A stretch of DNA of 64,000 bases from Alteriqipengyuania bathyomarina_B (lineage in GTDB: Bacteria; Pseudomonadota; Alphaproteobacteria; Sphingomonadales; Sphingomonadaceae), in NCBI RefSeq assembly GCF_038594605.1, contig NZ_JBCFZM010000001.1, positions 930,001 through 994,000 on the forward strand. The letters are read 5' to 3'. The notes under the pieces are model-generated. The model did not search any database. It worked only from the letters and a program-made list of their open reading frames with translations, and was not told where the DNA came from. Within the stretch, counting starts at the first letter, position 1, and each line of letters opens with the position of its first letter. Shown in pieces: positions 1 to 9,128 of this stretch. Made by a program: the position numbers and the translations under genes.

Positions 1-132
1 CCGAAGCTGATCGCGTGCCGCGACGCGGTGGCGCAGCTCGACGGGATCAAGGCTTATCTTGCGTCGGATCGCCGAATGGCGTTCAACGAGGATGGCATTT
101 TCCGCCATTATCCGGAGCTCGACGCAGCATGA
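1..132 (+). CDS. Glutathione S-transferase family protein, C-terminal end (partial)
   Basis: The window opens inside a reading frame that continues for 43 codons to TGA at 130-132. The visible tail contains LKAYL-like, ASDRR, FNEDGIF and HYPELD segments, which resemble the extreme C-terminus of sigma/pi-type glutathione S-transferases. The N-terminal thioredoxin-like domain, where glutathione binds, lies outside the window, so activity cannot be judged. The stop overlaps the ATG of the pirin gene (ATGA), suggesting translational coupling. Confidence 0.6.
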   Translation, partial: PKLIACRDAVAQLDGIKAYLASDRRMAFNEDGIFRHYPELDAA

Positions 133-1034
133 TTTCTGGCCCCATCGAGACGACGATCACGCCGACCAACCACGACCTCGGGGACTTCGAGGTCCGCCGC
201 GCGCTGCCTTCGCGCCAGCGCCGCATGGTCGGCCCCTTCATCTTCGTCGACGAGTTCGGGCCGGCGCGCCTGCCACCCGGGGGCGGGATGGATGTGCGCC
301 CGCATCCGCACATCAACCTCGCCACGGTCACCTGGCTGTTCGCGGGCGAGAATGCCGGCGCGATCGAACATCGCGACAGTCTGGGGACCTTCTCTACCAT
401 CCGGCCCGGCACGGTGAACCTGATGACTGCGGGCAGCGGGATCGTCCATTCCGAACGCTCGCCCGCCGACGAGCGCAAGGGCGGTGCCGGCATGTTCGGC
501 ATGCAGACCTGGCTGGCCCTGCCCGACGGCAAGGAAGAGATAGACCCCGCCTTCGAAGCGATCGACGGTCTGCCGGTGGTGGAGGATGGCGGCGCGCGCG
601 CGACGATCATCATGGGCGACCTATGGGGCGAACGCGCGGCGACCACGACCTATGCCGAAACGATCTATGCCGAAATCGTGCTTGCGCCCGGCGGACAGAT
701 GCCGATCGAGTCACCCGCCGACGAGCGCGCGCTGATGGTGGTCGAGGGGGAGGCCACGCTCGATGGCGAAGAGCTGCCCCGCTATGCGCTGATCGTCGTC
801 AAACCCGGCGATTGCCCAGCGCTGCGCTCCGAGAAGGGCGCGCGGGTCATGCTGCTCGGCGGAGAGAGCTTTGCGACCAAGCGCTACGTCTGGTGGAATT
901 TCGTCAGCTCGGATCGCGACCGGATCGAGCAGGCGAAGGAAGACTGGACGCAGGGCCGCTTCGCCAAAGTGCCGGGCGATGACGAGGAATGGATTCCGCT
1001 GCCCGACGAGCCCAAGACGGTGACCTATCCCTGA
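129..1034 (+). CDS. Pirin family protein
   Basis: A 301-residue bicupin protein of the pirin family. The metal-binding motifs of the N-terminal cupin are present: H59-x-H61 in RPHPH and H107-x-E109 in GIVHSE, matching the His/His/His/Glu iron site of characterised pirins. Bacterial pirins are redox-sensitive iron proteins; some act as quercetinases, so the substrate here is unknown. The start at 129 is preferred because it overlaps the upstream stop as ATGA; an in-frame start 38 codons earlier would lie inside the GST gene. It is cotranscribed with GST, SDR and hydrolase genes, a plausible stress or detoxification set. Confidence 0.88.
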   Translation: MISGPIETTITPTNHDLGDFEVRRALPSRQRRMVGPFIFVDEFGPARLPPGGGMDVRPHPHINLATVTWLFAGENAGAIEHRDSLGTFSTIRPGTVNLMTAGSGIVHSERSPADERKGGAGMFGMQTWLALPDGKEEIDPAFEAIDGLPVVEDGGARATIIMGDLWGERAATTTYAETIYAEIVLAPGGQMPIESPADERALMVVEGEATLDGEELPRYALIVVKPGDCPALRSEKGARVMLLGGESFATKRYVWWNFVSSDRDRIEQAKEDWTQGRFAKVPGDDEEWIPLPDEPKTVTYP

Positions 1035-1056
1035 GGCATCCTACGCAGGAGTGGGC

Positions 1057-1878
1057 ATGACAGAACAATTCGCAGGCAAGGTCGTCTGGATCACCGGCGC
1101 GTCGTCGGGCATCGGCGCGGCGCTGGCGCGCGCGTGGGCCGACGCCGGGGCGCATGTCGTTCTGTCGGGTCGCGACGAGGCGCGTCTGGCGCACGTGGCG
1201 AAGGACTGCGCCACCGATACGCTGATTCTGCCCTACGACGTGCGCGAGGAAGCCGCGATGCGCGCCGCGTGCGAACAGGCGATCGGCTGGAAGCAGGGCG
1301 TCGACATCATGGCCAACAATGCCGGCATTTCCCAGCGCAGCCGCGCGACCGAGACCGCGATGGAGGTCTATCGCAACATCATCGATATCGACCTGACGGC
1401 GCAGATCGCAGCGACGCAGGCCATGCTGCCGCACTTCACCACGCGCGGCAGCGGGCATCTGGTGTTCGTATCGTCCGTGGCGGGCAAGATCGGCATTCCG
1501 CTACGCACCGCCTATTGCGCCGCGAAACATGGTCTGGTCGGCTATGCCGACGCGCTGCGCGCCGAGCTCTCGCAATCGGGCGTATCGGTGCACGTGGTGT
1601 GCCCCGGATCGGTCGCCACCGATGTCAGCCGTAACGCGCTGACCGCCGATGGCAGCGCGCGGGGGCGCAGCGACAGCGTGATCGACAACGGCATGCCGCC
1701 CGAAGAGGCCGCACGGCGCATCCTCGATGGCGTGGAAAGCGGCGAGCGCGAGATCATCGTCGCACGCGGCGGCGAGAGCAGCTGGGGCGAACAGCGCCGC
1801 ACGCCCGACGCGCTGTTCGACCAGGTCGCGCAGATGGTCGCCAACGGATACATGGACAAGATCGAGTCGGAGGGATGA
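1057..1878 (+). CDS. SDR family NAD(P)-dependent oxidoreductase
   Basis: A 273-residue classical short-chain dehydrogenase. The glycine-rich cofactor motif TGASSGIG is at residues 13-20, NNAG at 87-90, and the catalytic Ser/Tyr/Lys are around S139, Y153 and K157 (YCAAK). I chose ATG 1057 because AGGAG at 1047-1051 is correctly spaced to it; an in-frame GTG at 1051 overlaps that ribosome-binding site. The conserved TGA/ATG overlap at 1875-1878 couples it to the next gene. The substrate cannot be predicted. Confidence 0.9.
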   Translation: MTEQFAGKVVWITGASSGIGAALARAWADAGAHVVLSGRDEARLAHVAKDCATDTLILPYDVREEAAMRAACEQAIGWKQGVDIMANNAGISQRSRATETAMEVYRNIIDIDLTAQIAATQAMLPHFTTRGSGHLVFVSSVAGKIGIPLRTAYCAAKHGLVGYADALRAELSQSGVSVHVVCPGSVATDVSRNALTADGSARGRSDSVIDNGMPPEEAARRILDGVESGEREIIVARGGESSWGEQRRTPDALFDQVAQMVANGYMDKIESEG

Positions 1879-2798
1879 GAATGGACCAGACGCGCGTAAA
1901 GCTGCCCAACGGGATCGAGCTGGATGTGGTCGACCAGGGGCCGAAGGACGCGCCGGTGCTGATCTTCCTCCACGGTTTTCCCGAAAGCCACCGGACCTGG
2001 CGCCATCAGATCGCCCATTTGTCGGACCGTTTCCGCTGCATCGCGCCCGACCAGCGCGGCTATCGCGGGTCGTCCAAGCCGCAGGAGGTCGAGGCCTATA
2101 CCCCTGACAAGCTGATCGGCGACATCTTCCTGCTCGCGGCCGAGCTGGGTGTGCAGGAGTTCACGATCGTCGGCCACGACTGGGGCGGCGCGATCGCATG
2201 GGGTGTCGCGTTGATGGGCCAAAAGGGCACGGGCACAGGCCGCGTCAATCGCTGCATCATCGCCAATGCGCCCCACCCCGCGATCTTCCAGAAGCTGCTC
2301 TACCTCGATCGCCACCAGCGCGAATCGAGCCAGTACATGCGCGGCTTCCGCGACGCCGCGAACGACGATCTGGTGCGCGAAACGGGCCTCGTCGGCATCC
2401 TGATGCAGGAAGTGAAGTGGGACCGCGCTTCCGCAATGGAGGACGAGGAACGCGCGAAGCTGCTGGAAGAATGGCAGGACCGCGATGCCGCCTTCGGCAT
2501 GCTCAACTGGTATCGCGCGAGCCCCGTGGTGGTCCCGCCGATGGATGCGCCTTTTGAACTGCCCGAAGGCTACACGCCCCCCGCCCTGCCCAAGCTTGCG
2601 ATCCCGACGCTGGTGATCTGGGCGATGGACGACGTCGCGCTCCCGCCCGAGAATATCGAGGGACTGGACGAAGTAATCGACGATCTGAAGGTCGAGCAGG
2701 TCCACGGCTGCGGCCACTTCGTGCCGTGGGAAGCGCCCGAGAAGGTCAACGCCGCGATGGACGCGTTTCTGGAGCGGACGGCCCAGGACAGCGCCTAG
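1875..2798 (+). CDS. Alpha/beta hydrolase (epoxide hydrolase-like)
   Basis: A 307-residue alpha/beta hydrolase. HGFPE at 33-37 forms the oxyanion region, the nucleophile elbow is GHDWGG with Asp102, and a C-terminal GHF supplies the likely catalytic His281. An Asp nucleophile with HGFPE is typical of epoxide hydrolases and haloalkane dehalogenases; the HGFPES form favours epoxide hydrolase. ATG 1875 overlaps the SDR stop; a second in-frame ATG at 1881 is possible. It ends the pirin-SDR operon and converges on the DUF2332 gene. Confidence 0.85.
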   Translation: MRMDQTRVKLPNGIELDVVDQGPKDAPVLIFLHGFPESHRTWRHQIAHLSDRFRCIAPDQRGYRGSSKPQEVEAYTPDKLIGDIFLLAAELGVQEFTIVGHDWGGAIAWGVALMGQKGTGTGRVNRCIIANAPHPAIFQKLLYLDRHQRESSQYMRGFRDAANDDLVRETGLVGILMQEVKWDRASAMEDEERAKLLEEWQDRDAAFGMLNWYRASPVVVPPMDAPFELPEGYTPPALPKLAIPTLVIWAMDDVALPPENIEGLDEVIDDLKVEQVHGCGHFVPWEAPEKVNAAMDAFLERTAQDSA

Positions 2799-2807
2799 AT
2801 TGGCGAG

Positions 2808-3911
2808 TTAACCCTCCCAGTCGACCCACGTGCCGTGCGGGTGCGCAACGCCAAGCCGCTGCCACTCCTTTCCGCCGCCTTCGTTACCCGCCCAATAGCG
2901 CACGGTAAGCTCATGCCGGTGGGTATCGCGGTTCGCCTCGAGCGAAATCCAGGCGATGGGTGACTCCTCGGTCGCGGCTGCGCCTGCCTTCTCGATTGCC
3001 TCGGTGATCTTTTCGCGCTGAGCTTCGGGCACGTATTGCCACACGACCGAGTGCATGATGACCCGTGTGACACCCGGTTCGGCAGGCTGTGCGAGAACAC
3101 GCTCGACGAAGACATCGGCAGTCTCGCGCGTGATCTCCGGTGGCATCCTGTCGGCCGCCGCAATGGCCGCATCCATTCTCGCGAACCGCTCGGTAAATTC
3201 TGGCCAGATATAGGCCTTCAGCCGCAGCGCCTGCGCCGGATCGGTCAGGTCGACAGGTTTCACGTCGCACCCCTGCGCTGCCACGATTTCGTACTCGGTA
3301 TCGGGCGGCGGGGAGCCGCGCCATTCAGGCACCAGCCGCATCTGTGCGCCCTTCGGCCCGGCGGTCACTCCGCCCAGATCGAAGAAATAGCGGCGCAGCA
3401 TCAGGTTGATCCCCGCGCTCGATCCGATTTCGTTGAGCGCGAATTTCGCGGACAGGCCTTTGTCCGCCAGCCACAGCATCGCCGCTGCATAGGCCCAGCT
3501 GCGCCCGGCCTCGTTGGTCTGCGGCGGCCCGTCGAGCCATGGCATCAGGAACGCCTCGTGCCGCTCGATCGCATCGGCGACCAGTTCCGCGGGGTTGCTG
3601 ACCCGCTGCTCCAGATAGATCGCCGAAAGCGACGGGTCTTCGTCGGCCAGGTGCAGCGCGTGCAACCCGCCTGCGAGGCGCAGCGGAAGCGCATCGGCCA
3701 GTGGCGGCCCCGCCCACTTGCGCACCCGCCGCATCACCGCGCCGCCGCGCTCGGTCTCGAGCAGATCGTAGAGGGCCTGGCAGATCGTGGCGGTCACCGG
3801 GGCGCCATTGTCGCGGCAATAGGCGACCTGGTTCGCAAAAGCCCGCTGCACCGCCTCGAACCCCTTTGCCTGCGGATCCACCGTTTCGTATTTCAGCTCT
3901 TTGTCGGCCAT
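2808..3911 (-). CDS. DUF2332 domain-containing protein
   Basis: A 367-residue soluble protein of the DUF2332 family, common in Sphingomonadales and actinobacteria. Recognisable parts are the N-terminal helical region (FANQVAYCRDNGAP), the ASGINL-like segment (GSSAGINLMLRRY) near the middle, and a C-terminal part with MHSVVWQY and WISLEANRD. The order of these motifs resembles a degenerate Rossmann methyltransferase core, but no activity is established. It is divergent from hisG, sharing a gap of about 50 bases. Confidence 0.8.
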   Translation of the reverse strand: MADKELKYETVDPQAKGFEAVQRAFANQVAYCRDNGAPVTATICQALYDLLETERGGAVMRRVRKWAGPPLADALPLRLAGGLHALHLADEDPSLSAIYLEQRVSNPAELVADAIERHEAFLMPWLDGPPQTNEAGRSWAYAAAMLWLADKGLSAKFALNEIGSSAGINLMLRRYFFDLGGVTAGPKGAQMRLVPEWRGSPPPDTEYEIVAAQGCDVKPVDLTDPAQALRLKAYIWPEFTERFARMDAAIAAADRMPPEITRETADVFVERVLAQPAEPGVTRVIMHSVVWQYVPEAQREKITEAIEKAGAAATEESPIAWISLEANRDTHRHELTVRYWAGNEGGGKEWQRLGVAHPHGTWVDWEG

Positions 3912-3925
3912 GCTGCCTCGCGCAA

Positions 3926-3954
3926 TTGCCCTTTCGCCACGCTCGTCCTATCTG
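3926..3954 (+). promoter_or_regulatory. Candidate hisG promoter (leaderless configuration)
   Basis: TTGCCC at 3926-3931 and TATCTG at 3949-3954 are separated by 17 nt, matching a housekeeping -35/-10 pair. Only seven bases separate the -10 from the hisG ATG, so transcription would begin at or next to the start codon. No Shine-Dalgarno sequence is visible, which agrees with a leaderless mRNA. Confidence 0.45.
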
Positions 3955-3961
3955 GCGCTCC

Positions 3962-4633
3962 ATGCCGCAAAGCGATCTTACCTTCGCCGTACCCAAGGGT
4001 CGGCTTCTCGACGATGCCCTGCCCGTGATGGAGCGTGCGGGCGTCGTGCCCGAGCCGGGTTTCCACGACAAGGCCAACCGCGCATTATGCTTCGCAACGG
4101 CACGCGAAGACCTGCGCCTGATCCGCGTGCGCGCCTTCGATGTCGCGACCTTCGTCGCCCATGGTGCGGCGCAGATCGGGATCGTCGGTTCCGACGTGAT
4201 CGAGGAGTTCGATTACGCGGACCTCTACGCGCCGGTCGATCTCGACATCGGGCACTGCCACCTCGCGGTCGCGAAGCAGGCCGAAGATACCCGCGATATC
4301 GACGCGCAAAGCCATGTGCGGGTTGCGACCAAATATCCCAACATCACCCGCAAGCATTTCGAACGCCACGGCATCCAGGCCGAGTGCGTCAAGCTGAACG
4401 GCGCGATGGAACTCGCCCCCTCGCTGGGTCTTTCGCGTCGGATCGTCGACCTCGTTTCGACCGGCACCACCCTGCGGGAGAACGGGCTGGTCGAAACCAT
4501 GCGCATTCTCGACATTACCGCGCGCCTGATCGTCAACCGCGCCGCACTGAAGACCGACAGCCGGGTTGCCGAGCTGGTCGAGACCTTCCGGCGCGAGGCC
4601 GATGCCCGCGCCAGCCAGCAGGTCGCCGCCTGA
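3962..4633 (+). CDS. hisG: ATP phosphoribosyltransferase, short form
   Basis: First enzyme of histidine biosynthesis, condensing ATP with PRPP. At 223 residues it is the short HisG form, which lacks the C-terminal regulatory domain and normally needs the regulatory subunit HisZ. No hisZ is in this window. Motifs include VPKGRL near the N-terminus, GIVGSDV, and the PRPP-binding segment DLVSTGTTLRENGL near residue 160. The start at 3962 begins the conserved domain directly. The stop shares one base with the hisD start. Confidence 0.95.
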   Translation: MPQSDLTFAVPKGRLLDDALPVMERAGVVPEPGFHDKANRALCFATAREDLRLIRVRAFDVATFVAHGAAQIGIVGSDVIEEFDYADLYAPVDLDIGHCHLAVAKQAEDTRDIDAQSHVRVATKYPNITRKHFERHGIQAECVKLNGAMELAPSLGLSRRIVDLVSTGTTLRENGLVETMRILDITARLIVNRAALKTDSRVAELVETFRREADARASQQVAA

Positions 4634-5922
4634 TGCAGATCATCGACGCCCGGGCCGAAGATTTCGCGGACGTTTTCGACCGCGTGGTGAACGCACGCCG
4701 CGAGAGCGAGCAGAACGTCAGCCGCGACGTCGCCGAGATCATCGCCAAGGTACGTGCGCATGGCGACAAGGCATTGTCCGAATTGACCATGAAGCTCGAC
4801 GGGCACCACTTCGCCAGCGAAGAGGACTGGAAAGTGCCCGCCTGGCGGTGCGAGCGCGCCTATGATGAGCTTGATGGCGAACTGCGCGACGCGCTCAACC
4901 TCGCCGCAGACCGCATTCGCGCCTATCACGAGGCGCAGAAGCCGGGCCCGCGCGACTATACCGACGATGCGGGCGTGCGGCTCGGCCATCGCTGGGGTCC
5001 GGTCGATGCCGCAGGCATCTACGTGCCCGGCGGTCGCGCGGCCTATCCGTCCTCGCTGCTGATGAACGCGATCCCCGCGCGGGTCGCGGGGGTCGACCGA
5101 CTGGTCGCCGTGACTCCCACGCCAAAGGGCGAGATCAACCCGCTGGTGCTCGCGGCAGCGCATATTGCAGGGATCGACGAGATCTGGCGCATCGGCGGCG
5201 CGCAGGCGATCGCCGCGCTCGCCTATGGCACCGACCGGATCGCCTCGGTCGACGTCATCACCGGCCCGGGCAATGCATGGGTTGCCGAGGCCAAGCGGCA
5301 GGTGTTCGGCACGGTCGGCATCGACATGATCGCCGGGCCGAGCGAGATTCTGGTGATCGCCGACGAGCATAACGATCCCGCCTGGATCGCCGCCGACCTG
5401 CTCAGCCAGGCCGAGCACGACCCCAGCTCGCAGAGCATCCTCATCACCGACAGCCAGGATTTTGCCGCGCAGGTGGAAGACCAGGTCGATGTGCAAGCCG
5501 CGATGCTCGCGACCGGCAAGACCGCGCGCGCCGCATGGGATGCGCATGGCGCGATCATCGTGGTCGAAACGCTCGACGATGCCATGCCGCTCGCCAACCG
5601 GCTCGCGGCCGAACATGTCGAACTGGCGGTCGCCGATCCCGAAGCGCTGTTCGCGCAGCTGCGCCACGCGGGCAGCGTGTTCCTCGGCCGGATGGTGCCC
5701 GAGGCGGTCGGCGACTACGTCGCCGGGCCCAATCACGTGCTGCCTACCGGGCGCCGCGCGCGCTTTTCCAGCGGGCTGTCGGTGCTCGATTTCATGAAGC
5801 GGACGAGCTTTATCGAGGCTGGCGCAGACGCGCTCGCTGCGATAGGGCCCGCCGCCATCGCCCTTGCCGAAGCCGAAGGGCTTCCGGCCCACGCCCAGTC
5901 GATCAGGTTGCGTCTCAAGTAA
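4633..5922 (+). CDS. hisD: Histidinol dehydrogenase
   Basis: A 429-residue enzyme carrying out the last two NAD-dependent oxidations of histidine synthesis, from L-histidinol to L-histidine. The zinc-site residues appear at the usual positions: Q259 and H262 in SQAEHD. The catalytic Glu/His pair is E327/H328 in AAEHVEL, and the GPGNAWVAEAKRQVFG signature is near residue 215. It is translationally coupled to hisG (TGATG junction) and shares its last base with nusB (TAATG). Confidence 0.97.
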   Translation: MQIIDARAEDFADVFDRVVNARRESEQNVSRDVAEIIAKVRAHGDKALSELTMKLDGHHFASEEDWKVPAWRCERAYDELDGELRDALNLAADRIRAYHEAQKPGPRDYTDDAGVRLGHRWGPVDAAGIYVPGGRAAYPSSLLMNAIPARVAGVDRLVAVTPTPKGEINPLVLAAAHIAGIDEIWRIGGAQAIAALAYGTDRIASVDVITGPGNAWVAEAKRQVFGTVGIDMIAGPSEILVIADEHNDPAWIAADLLSQAEHDPSSQSILITDSQDFAAQVEDQVDVQAAMLATGKTARAAWDAHGAIIVVETLDDAMPLANRLAAEHVELAVADPEALFAQLRHAGSVFLGRMVPEAVGDYVAGPNHVLPTGRRARFSSGLSVLDFMKRTSFIEAGADALAAIGPAAIALAEAEGLPAHAQSIRLRLK

Positions 5923-6371
5923 TGTCCCATCAGCGTTCCACCGCACGCTCCGCCGCGCGGCTTGCCGCCGTTCAGGCCCTCTATCAGCGCGACATGGAGG
6001 GCACCTCGCTGCCCAAGCTGCTCGACGAGTTCCACCAGCACCGGCTGGGGCGCGAGATCGAGGGCGATACCTATGCCGACGCCGAAGTGCCCTTCTTCGA
6101 CGATATCGTGCGCGGTGTGGACGCGCGTGCGGAAGAGATCGACCAGCGGCTGAGCGAGAAGCTGGCCGAAGGCTGGAGCCTCAAGCGGCTCGACAAGACC
6201 CTGCTGCAGGTCCTGCGCTGCGGCACCTACGAGCTGATCGCGCGCGCCGACATCCCGACCGGCGCGGTCATCAGCGAATATGTCGATGTGGCGAAAGCTT
6301 TCTTCGATGATCGCGAAGCCAAGTTCGCCAACGGCGTACTGGACGCCGTGGCGAAGGCCGCGCGCACCTAG
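5922..6371 (+). CDS. nusB: Transcription antitermination factor NusB
   Basis: A 149-residue all-helical RNA-binding protein that joins NusE (S10) on boxA RNA for rRNA antitermination. The N-terminal arginine-rich SARRLAAVQALYQ-like segment and the C-terminal motif from IPTGAVISEYVDVAKAF to KFANGVLDAVAK are typical. The start overlaps the hisD stop by one base. The stop overlaps the convergent lipoprotein gene by four bases at a CTAG palindrome. Downstream thiL is a common nusB neighbour in alphaproteobacteria. Confidence 0.95.
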   Translation: MSHQRSTARSAARLAAVQALYQRDMEGTSLPKLLDEFHQHRLGREIEGDTYADAEVPFFDDIVRGVDARAEEIDQRLSEKLAEGWSLKRLDKTLLQVLRCGTYELIARADIPTGAVISEYVDVAKAFFDDREAKFANGVLDAVAKAART

Positions 6372-7147
6372 GTCGACGCGTAGATGTTGCAGGTGAGGTA
6401 GGTCATCCCCGGCTTCGCGCTGCTTTCCACCAGCTGCACGATGGTATTCATGCCATAGACGCCGACCTCGCGGCCATCGACCTTCGGGATGCCGTTGGCG
6501 GTTCTCTTCGCTGTGGCATAGTAATCTTCGAACGGTGTCTCTAGCATCTCCTGGCTGCCATCGAGATAGTATTGCTGCGTGAACATCGCGGCAGGCTTTG
6601 GCTCACCATATTCCGGATCGACTTCGGACAGCGTCCAGCCCGCGGCCTTCAGCGTGCCGGCCAGATCGGGCGTGTCCTCGAAATAGAGGCGAATATCGAC
6701 CCCGTCATAGGGGACATTCTCGGTCAGGGATTGGCGGGTAGCTGCGTTGGCCCACAGGCCGCGCAACCGCAAGCCGTGCCACTCTTCGTCGAGCGGCAGG
6801 AAAATTCCCGGCATCTGATACGGATCGTCGGCCAGCTCGACCGCGCGCACCGGTGCCTCGCTACCGGGAACGGTCGCGCTGGCAGGCTTGGCGACGAGCA
6901 TTCCGTAGCCACCCCCCTCTAGCTCGGTCTGCATCATCGCTTCGACCACCTTGGCCGCTTCCGGGGCAAGCTCGCACTTGTCGCGATCGCTGAAAGCGAG
7001 CCACGTCGCCCCGGCTTCGGCCCCGGCCTCGGCCTCGGCCTGCGACGCCCCCGTCGCATCACCCGCATCCGTACCGCTCGCATCCGCCTCGGCATTGCCG
7101 CATGCCGTCAGCAGCGCACCTGCGGCGATCATCATCGAAAAACGCAA
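6368..7147 (-). CDS. Predicted lipoprotein of unknown function
   Basis: A 259-residue protein with a lipoprotein signal; the lipobox is LLTAC, with Cys16 as the lipidation site. An Ala/Glu/Gly-rich linker of about 30 residues precedes a globular domain with no motif I recognise. The start appears to be TTG at 7147: GGAGG lies seven bases upstream, and no in-frame ATG fits better. A homologue search would be needed to assign a family. The gene sits between nusB and thiL on the opposite strand, splitting a usually contiguous pair. Confidence 0.65.
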   Translation of the reverse strand: MRFSMMIAAGALLTACGNAEADASGTDAGDATGASQAEAEAGAEAGATWLAFSDRDKCELAPEAAKVVEAMMQTELEGGGYGMLVAKPASATVPGSEAPVRAVELADDPYQMPGIFLPLDEEWHGLRLRGLWANAATRQSLTENVPYDGVDIRLYFEDTPDLAGTLKAAGWTLSEVDPEYGEPKPAAMFTQQYYLDGSQEMLETPFEDYYATAKRTANGIPKVDGREVGVYGMNTIVQLVESSAKPGMTYLTCNIYAST

Positions 7148-7279
7148 AGGTCATCCTCCCGAACTGTTCCAGCCGAGGCCGAAGCTCCCGATCACGCAAC
7201 ATTTGTCAAGGTGGCGGCCCCGATCGCGCTGGCTCGAACGAGGTGACGGGCGCCTGCTCTACTGGCATAGCGAAGCGCG

Positions 7280-8152
7280 ATGGTCGACGAACCCGCCTTC
7301 ATCCAGTCGCTGCGCGCGCTTGCTACCCACCCCGCCGCACGCGGGCTGGCGGACGATGCGGCGGTGCTGGAGATCGGCGGCGAGACGCTGGTGCTGACCA
7401 AGGACATGATGGTCGAAGGCGTGCACTGGCCGCGCGAGCAATCGCTGGCGGATGTCGCCTGGAAGCTGGTCGCGGTGAACCTGTCCGACCTTGCCGCCAA
7501 GGGCGCGGAGCCGGTGGGAGTGATGCTCGGCTACGCACTCGGGGCGAACGACGCTGCATTTCTGGAAGGGCTGCGCGAGGCTCTCGACACGTTCGGCGTG
7601 CCGCTGCTGGGAGGCGACACCGTGGCCACCCCGGGCCAGCGCACCTTTAGCCTGACCGCCATCGGTCGCGCGACGCACGCGCCCGTCCCCTCGCGCGGTG
7701 GGGCACCGGCGGGTGACGGCCTCTATCTGTGCGGACTTGTGGGCGGAGCGATGATGGGCTTTGAAGCGCTGACTGGTCTCGGCGAAGCGGACGAAGCGCC
7801 CTTCACGCGCCCTACCCCTCTGCTGGCGCAAGGCCGCGCGCTCGCCCCGCATGTCTCGGCGATGATGGATGTGTCCGACGGGTTGCTGATCGACGCGTGG
7901 CGAATGGCGCAGGCGAGCAAGGTCACGATCCGGATCGACAGCACCGCAGTCCCGCTTGCCGCGCCCGAAGCACGCCGCGGCGATGCCCTGCGCTGGGGCG
8001 ACGATTATGCATTGCTCTTCACCGCCTCGTCCGATGCGTCGCTACCCGTCGAGGCGGCGCGGATCGGTACGGTCGATGCGCAAGGCGAAGCCGCGCTGCA
8101 GATCGATGGCGAGTGGCTGAGCGGGCCCGAGGGCCTCGGCTACCAGCACTGA
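7280..8152 (+). CDS. thiL: Thiamine-monophosphate kinase
   Basis: A 290-residue enzyme that phosphorylates thiamine monophosphate with ATP to give thiamine diphosphate. Signature segments are DDAAV near residue 23, the Mg-binding DMMVEGVHW, the VNLSDLAAKGAEP motif, and the C-terminal MDVSDGLLID. No strong Shine-Dalgarno precedes the ATG. A CATAGC hexamer ends eight bases upstream, so a leaderless start is possible. No TPP riboswitch is visible in the 130-base leader. Confidence 0.93.
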   Translation: MVDEPAFIQSLRALATHPAARGLADDAAVLEIGGETLVLTKDMMVEGVHWPREQSLADVAWKLVAVNLSDLAAKGAEPVGVMLGYALGANDAAFLEGLREALDTFGVPLLGGDTVATPGQRTFSLTAIGRATHAPVPSRGGAPAGDGLYLCGLVGGAMMGFEALTGLGEADEAPFTRPTPLLAQGRALAPHVSAMMDVSDGLLIDAWRMAQASKVTIRIDSTAVPLAAPEARRGDALRWGDDYALLFTASSDASLPVEAARIGTVDAQGEAALQIDGEWLSGPEGLGYQH

Positions 8153-8159
8153 GGCGCGG

Positions 8160-9128
8160 CTAGATCGCCGAGCAATCGACCCCGCGCTTTTCGAGGATCG
8201 GCTTCATCTCGAGATACGCCGCCTTGGTCTTGTGGTTGGGAATGCCCGGATGCAGGTGGTGGATCAGGTGGGTTTCCATGCACATCGACAGGAAATGACC
8301 GACATGGCTCTTGAAGATGTTGGCCTGGGCATAACGCTCGGTCTGCCCTTCGCGCGGGTGATGCGGCGCCCAGCTGAGGAAATAGCGGATGTAGCTGAGG
8401 CCCAGCTGGCGGGGCAGCCACCAGCAGACCACGGCTGCAATCGCATAGCCATTCCACGCCATCGTGAAGAGCACCGCCAAGTAGATCAGCTGGACGACCA
8501 TCGTCTGCTTGAGCGCAATGCGCGCCTCGCGCGTGTTCAGTTGCTGGCAGACGGTCTTGTAACGGTTGATCGTGCCGTCGACGCGCGGCTGCCGGTTCCA
8601 CCAGGTCTTGTACCACGCCATCCACCAGTTGGGCGCTTCGTCGGTATAATCCGGGTCTTTCTCCGGGTGATTGCAATGCTTGTGATGTTCGAGGTGAGAG
8701 ACGCGGCCCATGCTGAATGGAACCGCGATCGGCAGCAGCGACACTTCGCCGACCAGCTGGTTCGCCCAGCGATACTTGCTGCCGCGCTTCGCGATATTGT
8801 CGTGCATCGCCTCGTGGCAGGTGACGTAACCCGCGACGGTGAGGAAGGTGGAGACGACCAGCGTCACCAGCGGATGGACAACCCCGAACATGGTCAGCGG
8901 AAACAGCGCCAGCCACACAGCGAAGCCGCCCACCGCCGCGACGACATAGCCCCACATCGGCCCGCCCTGGTATTTCGCGGCGATCGCCCGTTCCTGCTTG
9001 AGCAGATCGACGCGCGTCTGCCGGTCGAGCCCGTCCTCTGCGCTCAGCGGCAGGGCGCTCGCCTCGCCCTCCGGCACATCGAGCGCCTCCTGGTGGCGCG
9101 TCCTGGTCGGGGAGATACCGTCCGTCAT
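8160..9128 (-). CDS. Fatty acid desaturase / carotenoid hydroxylase-type membrane di-iron enzyme
   Basis: A 322-residue integral membrane protein of the fatty acid desaturase superfamily. All three histidine boxes are intact: HEAMH at 105-109, HLEHHKHCNH at 145-154, and HLIHHLHP at 287-294. Four or so hydrophobic segments lie between them. The NHPEKDPDY extension after box 2 resembles CrtR/CrtW-type carotenoid hydroxylases and ketolases as much as acyl desaturases, so the substrate is unresolved. The start overlaps by ATGA with the stop of an upstream small membrane protein gene, suggesting coupled expression. Confidence 0.8.
   Translation of the reverse strand: MTDGISPTRTRHQEALDVPEGEASALPLSAEDGLDRQTRVDLLKQERAIAAKYQGGPMWGYVVAAVGGFAVWLALFPLTMFGVVHPLVTLVVSTFLTVAGYVTCHEAMHDNIAKRGSKYRWANQLVGEVSLLPIAVPFSMGRVSHLEHHKHCNHPEKDPDYTDEAPNWWMAWYKTWWNRQPRVDGTINRYKTVCQQLNTREARIALKQTMVVQLIYLAVLFTMAWNGYAIAAVVCWWLPRQLGLSYIRYFLSWAPHHPREGQTERYAQANIFKSHVGHFLSMCMETHLIHHLHPGIPNHKTKAAYLEMKPILEKRGVDCSAI

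Noticed and set aside
15..128. Possible N-terminal extension of the pirin gene
   Set aside because: The extra codons lie inside the GST frame and are Arg/Gly-rich nonsense; ATG 129 overlaps the GST stop in the usual way.
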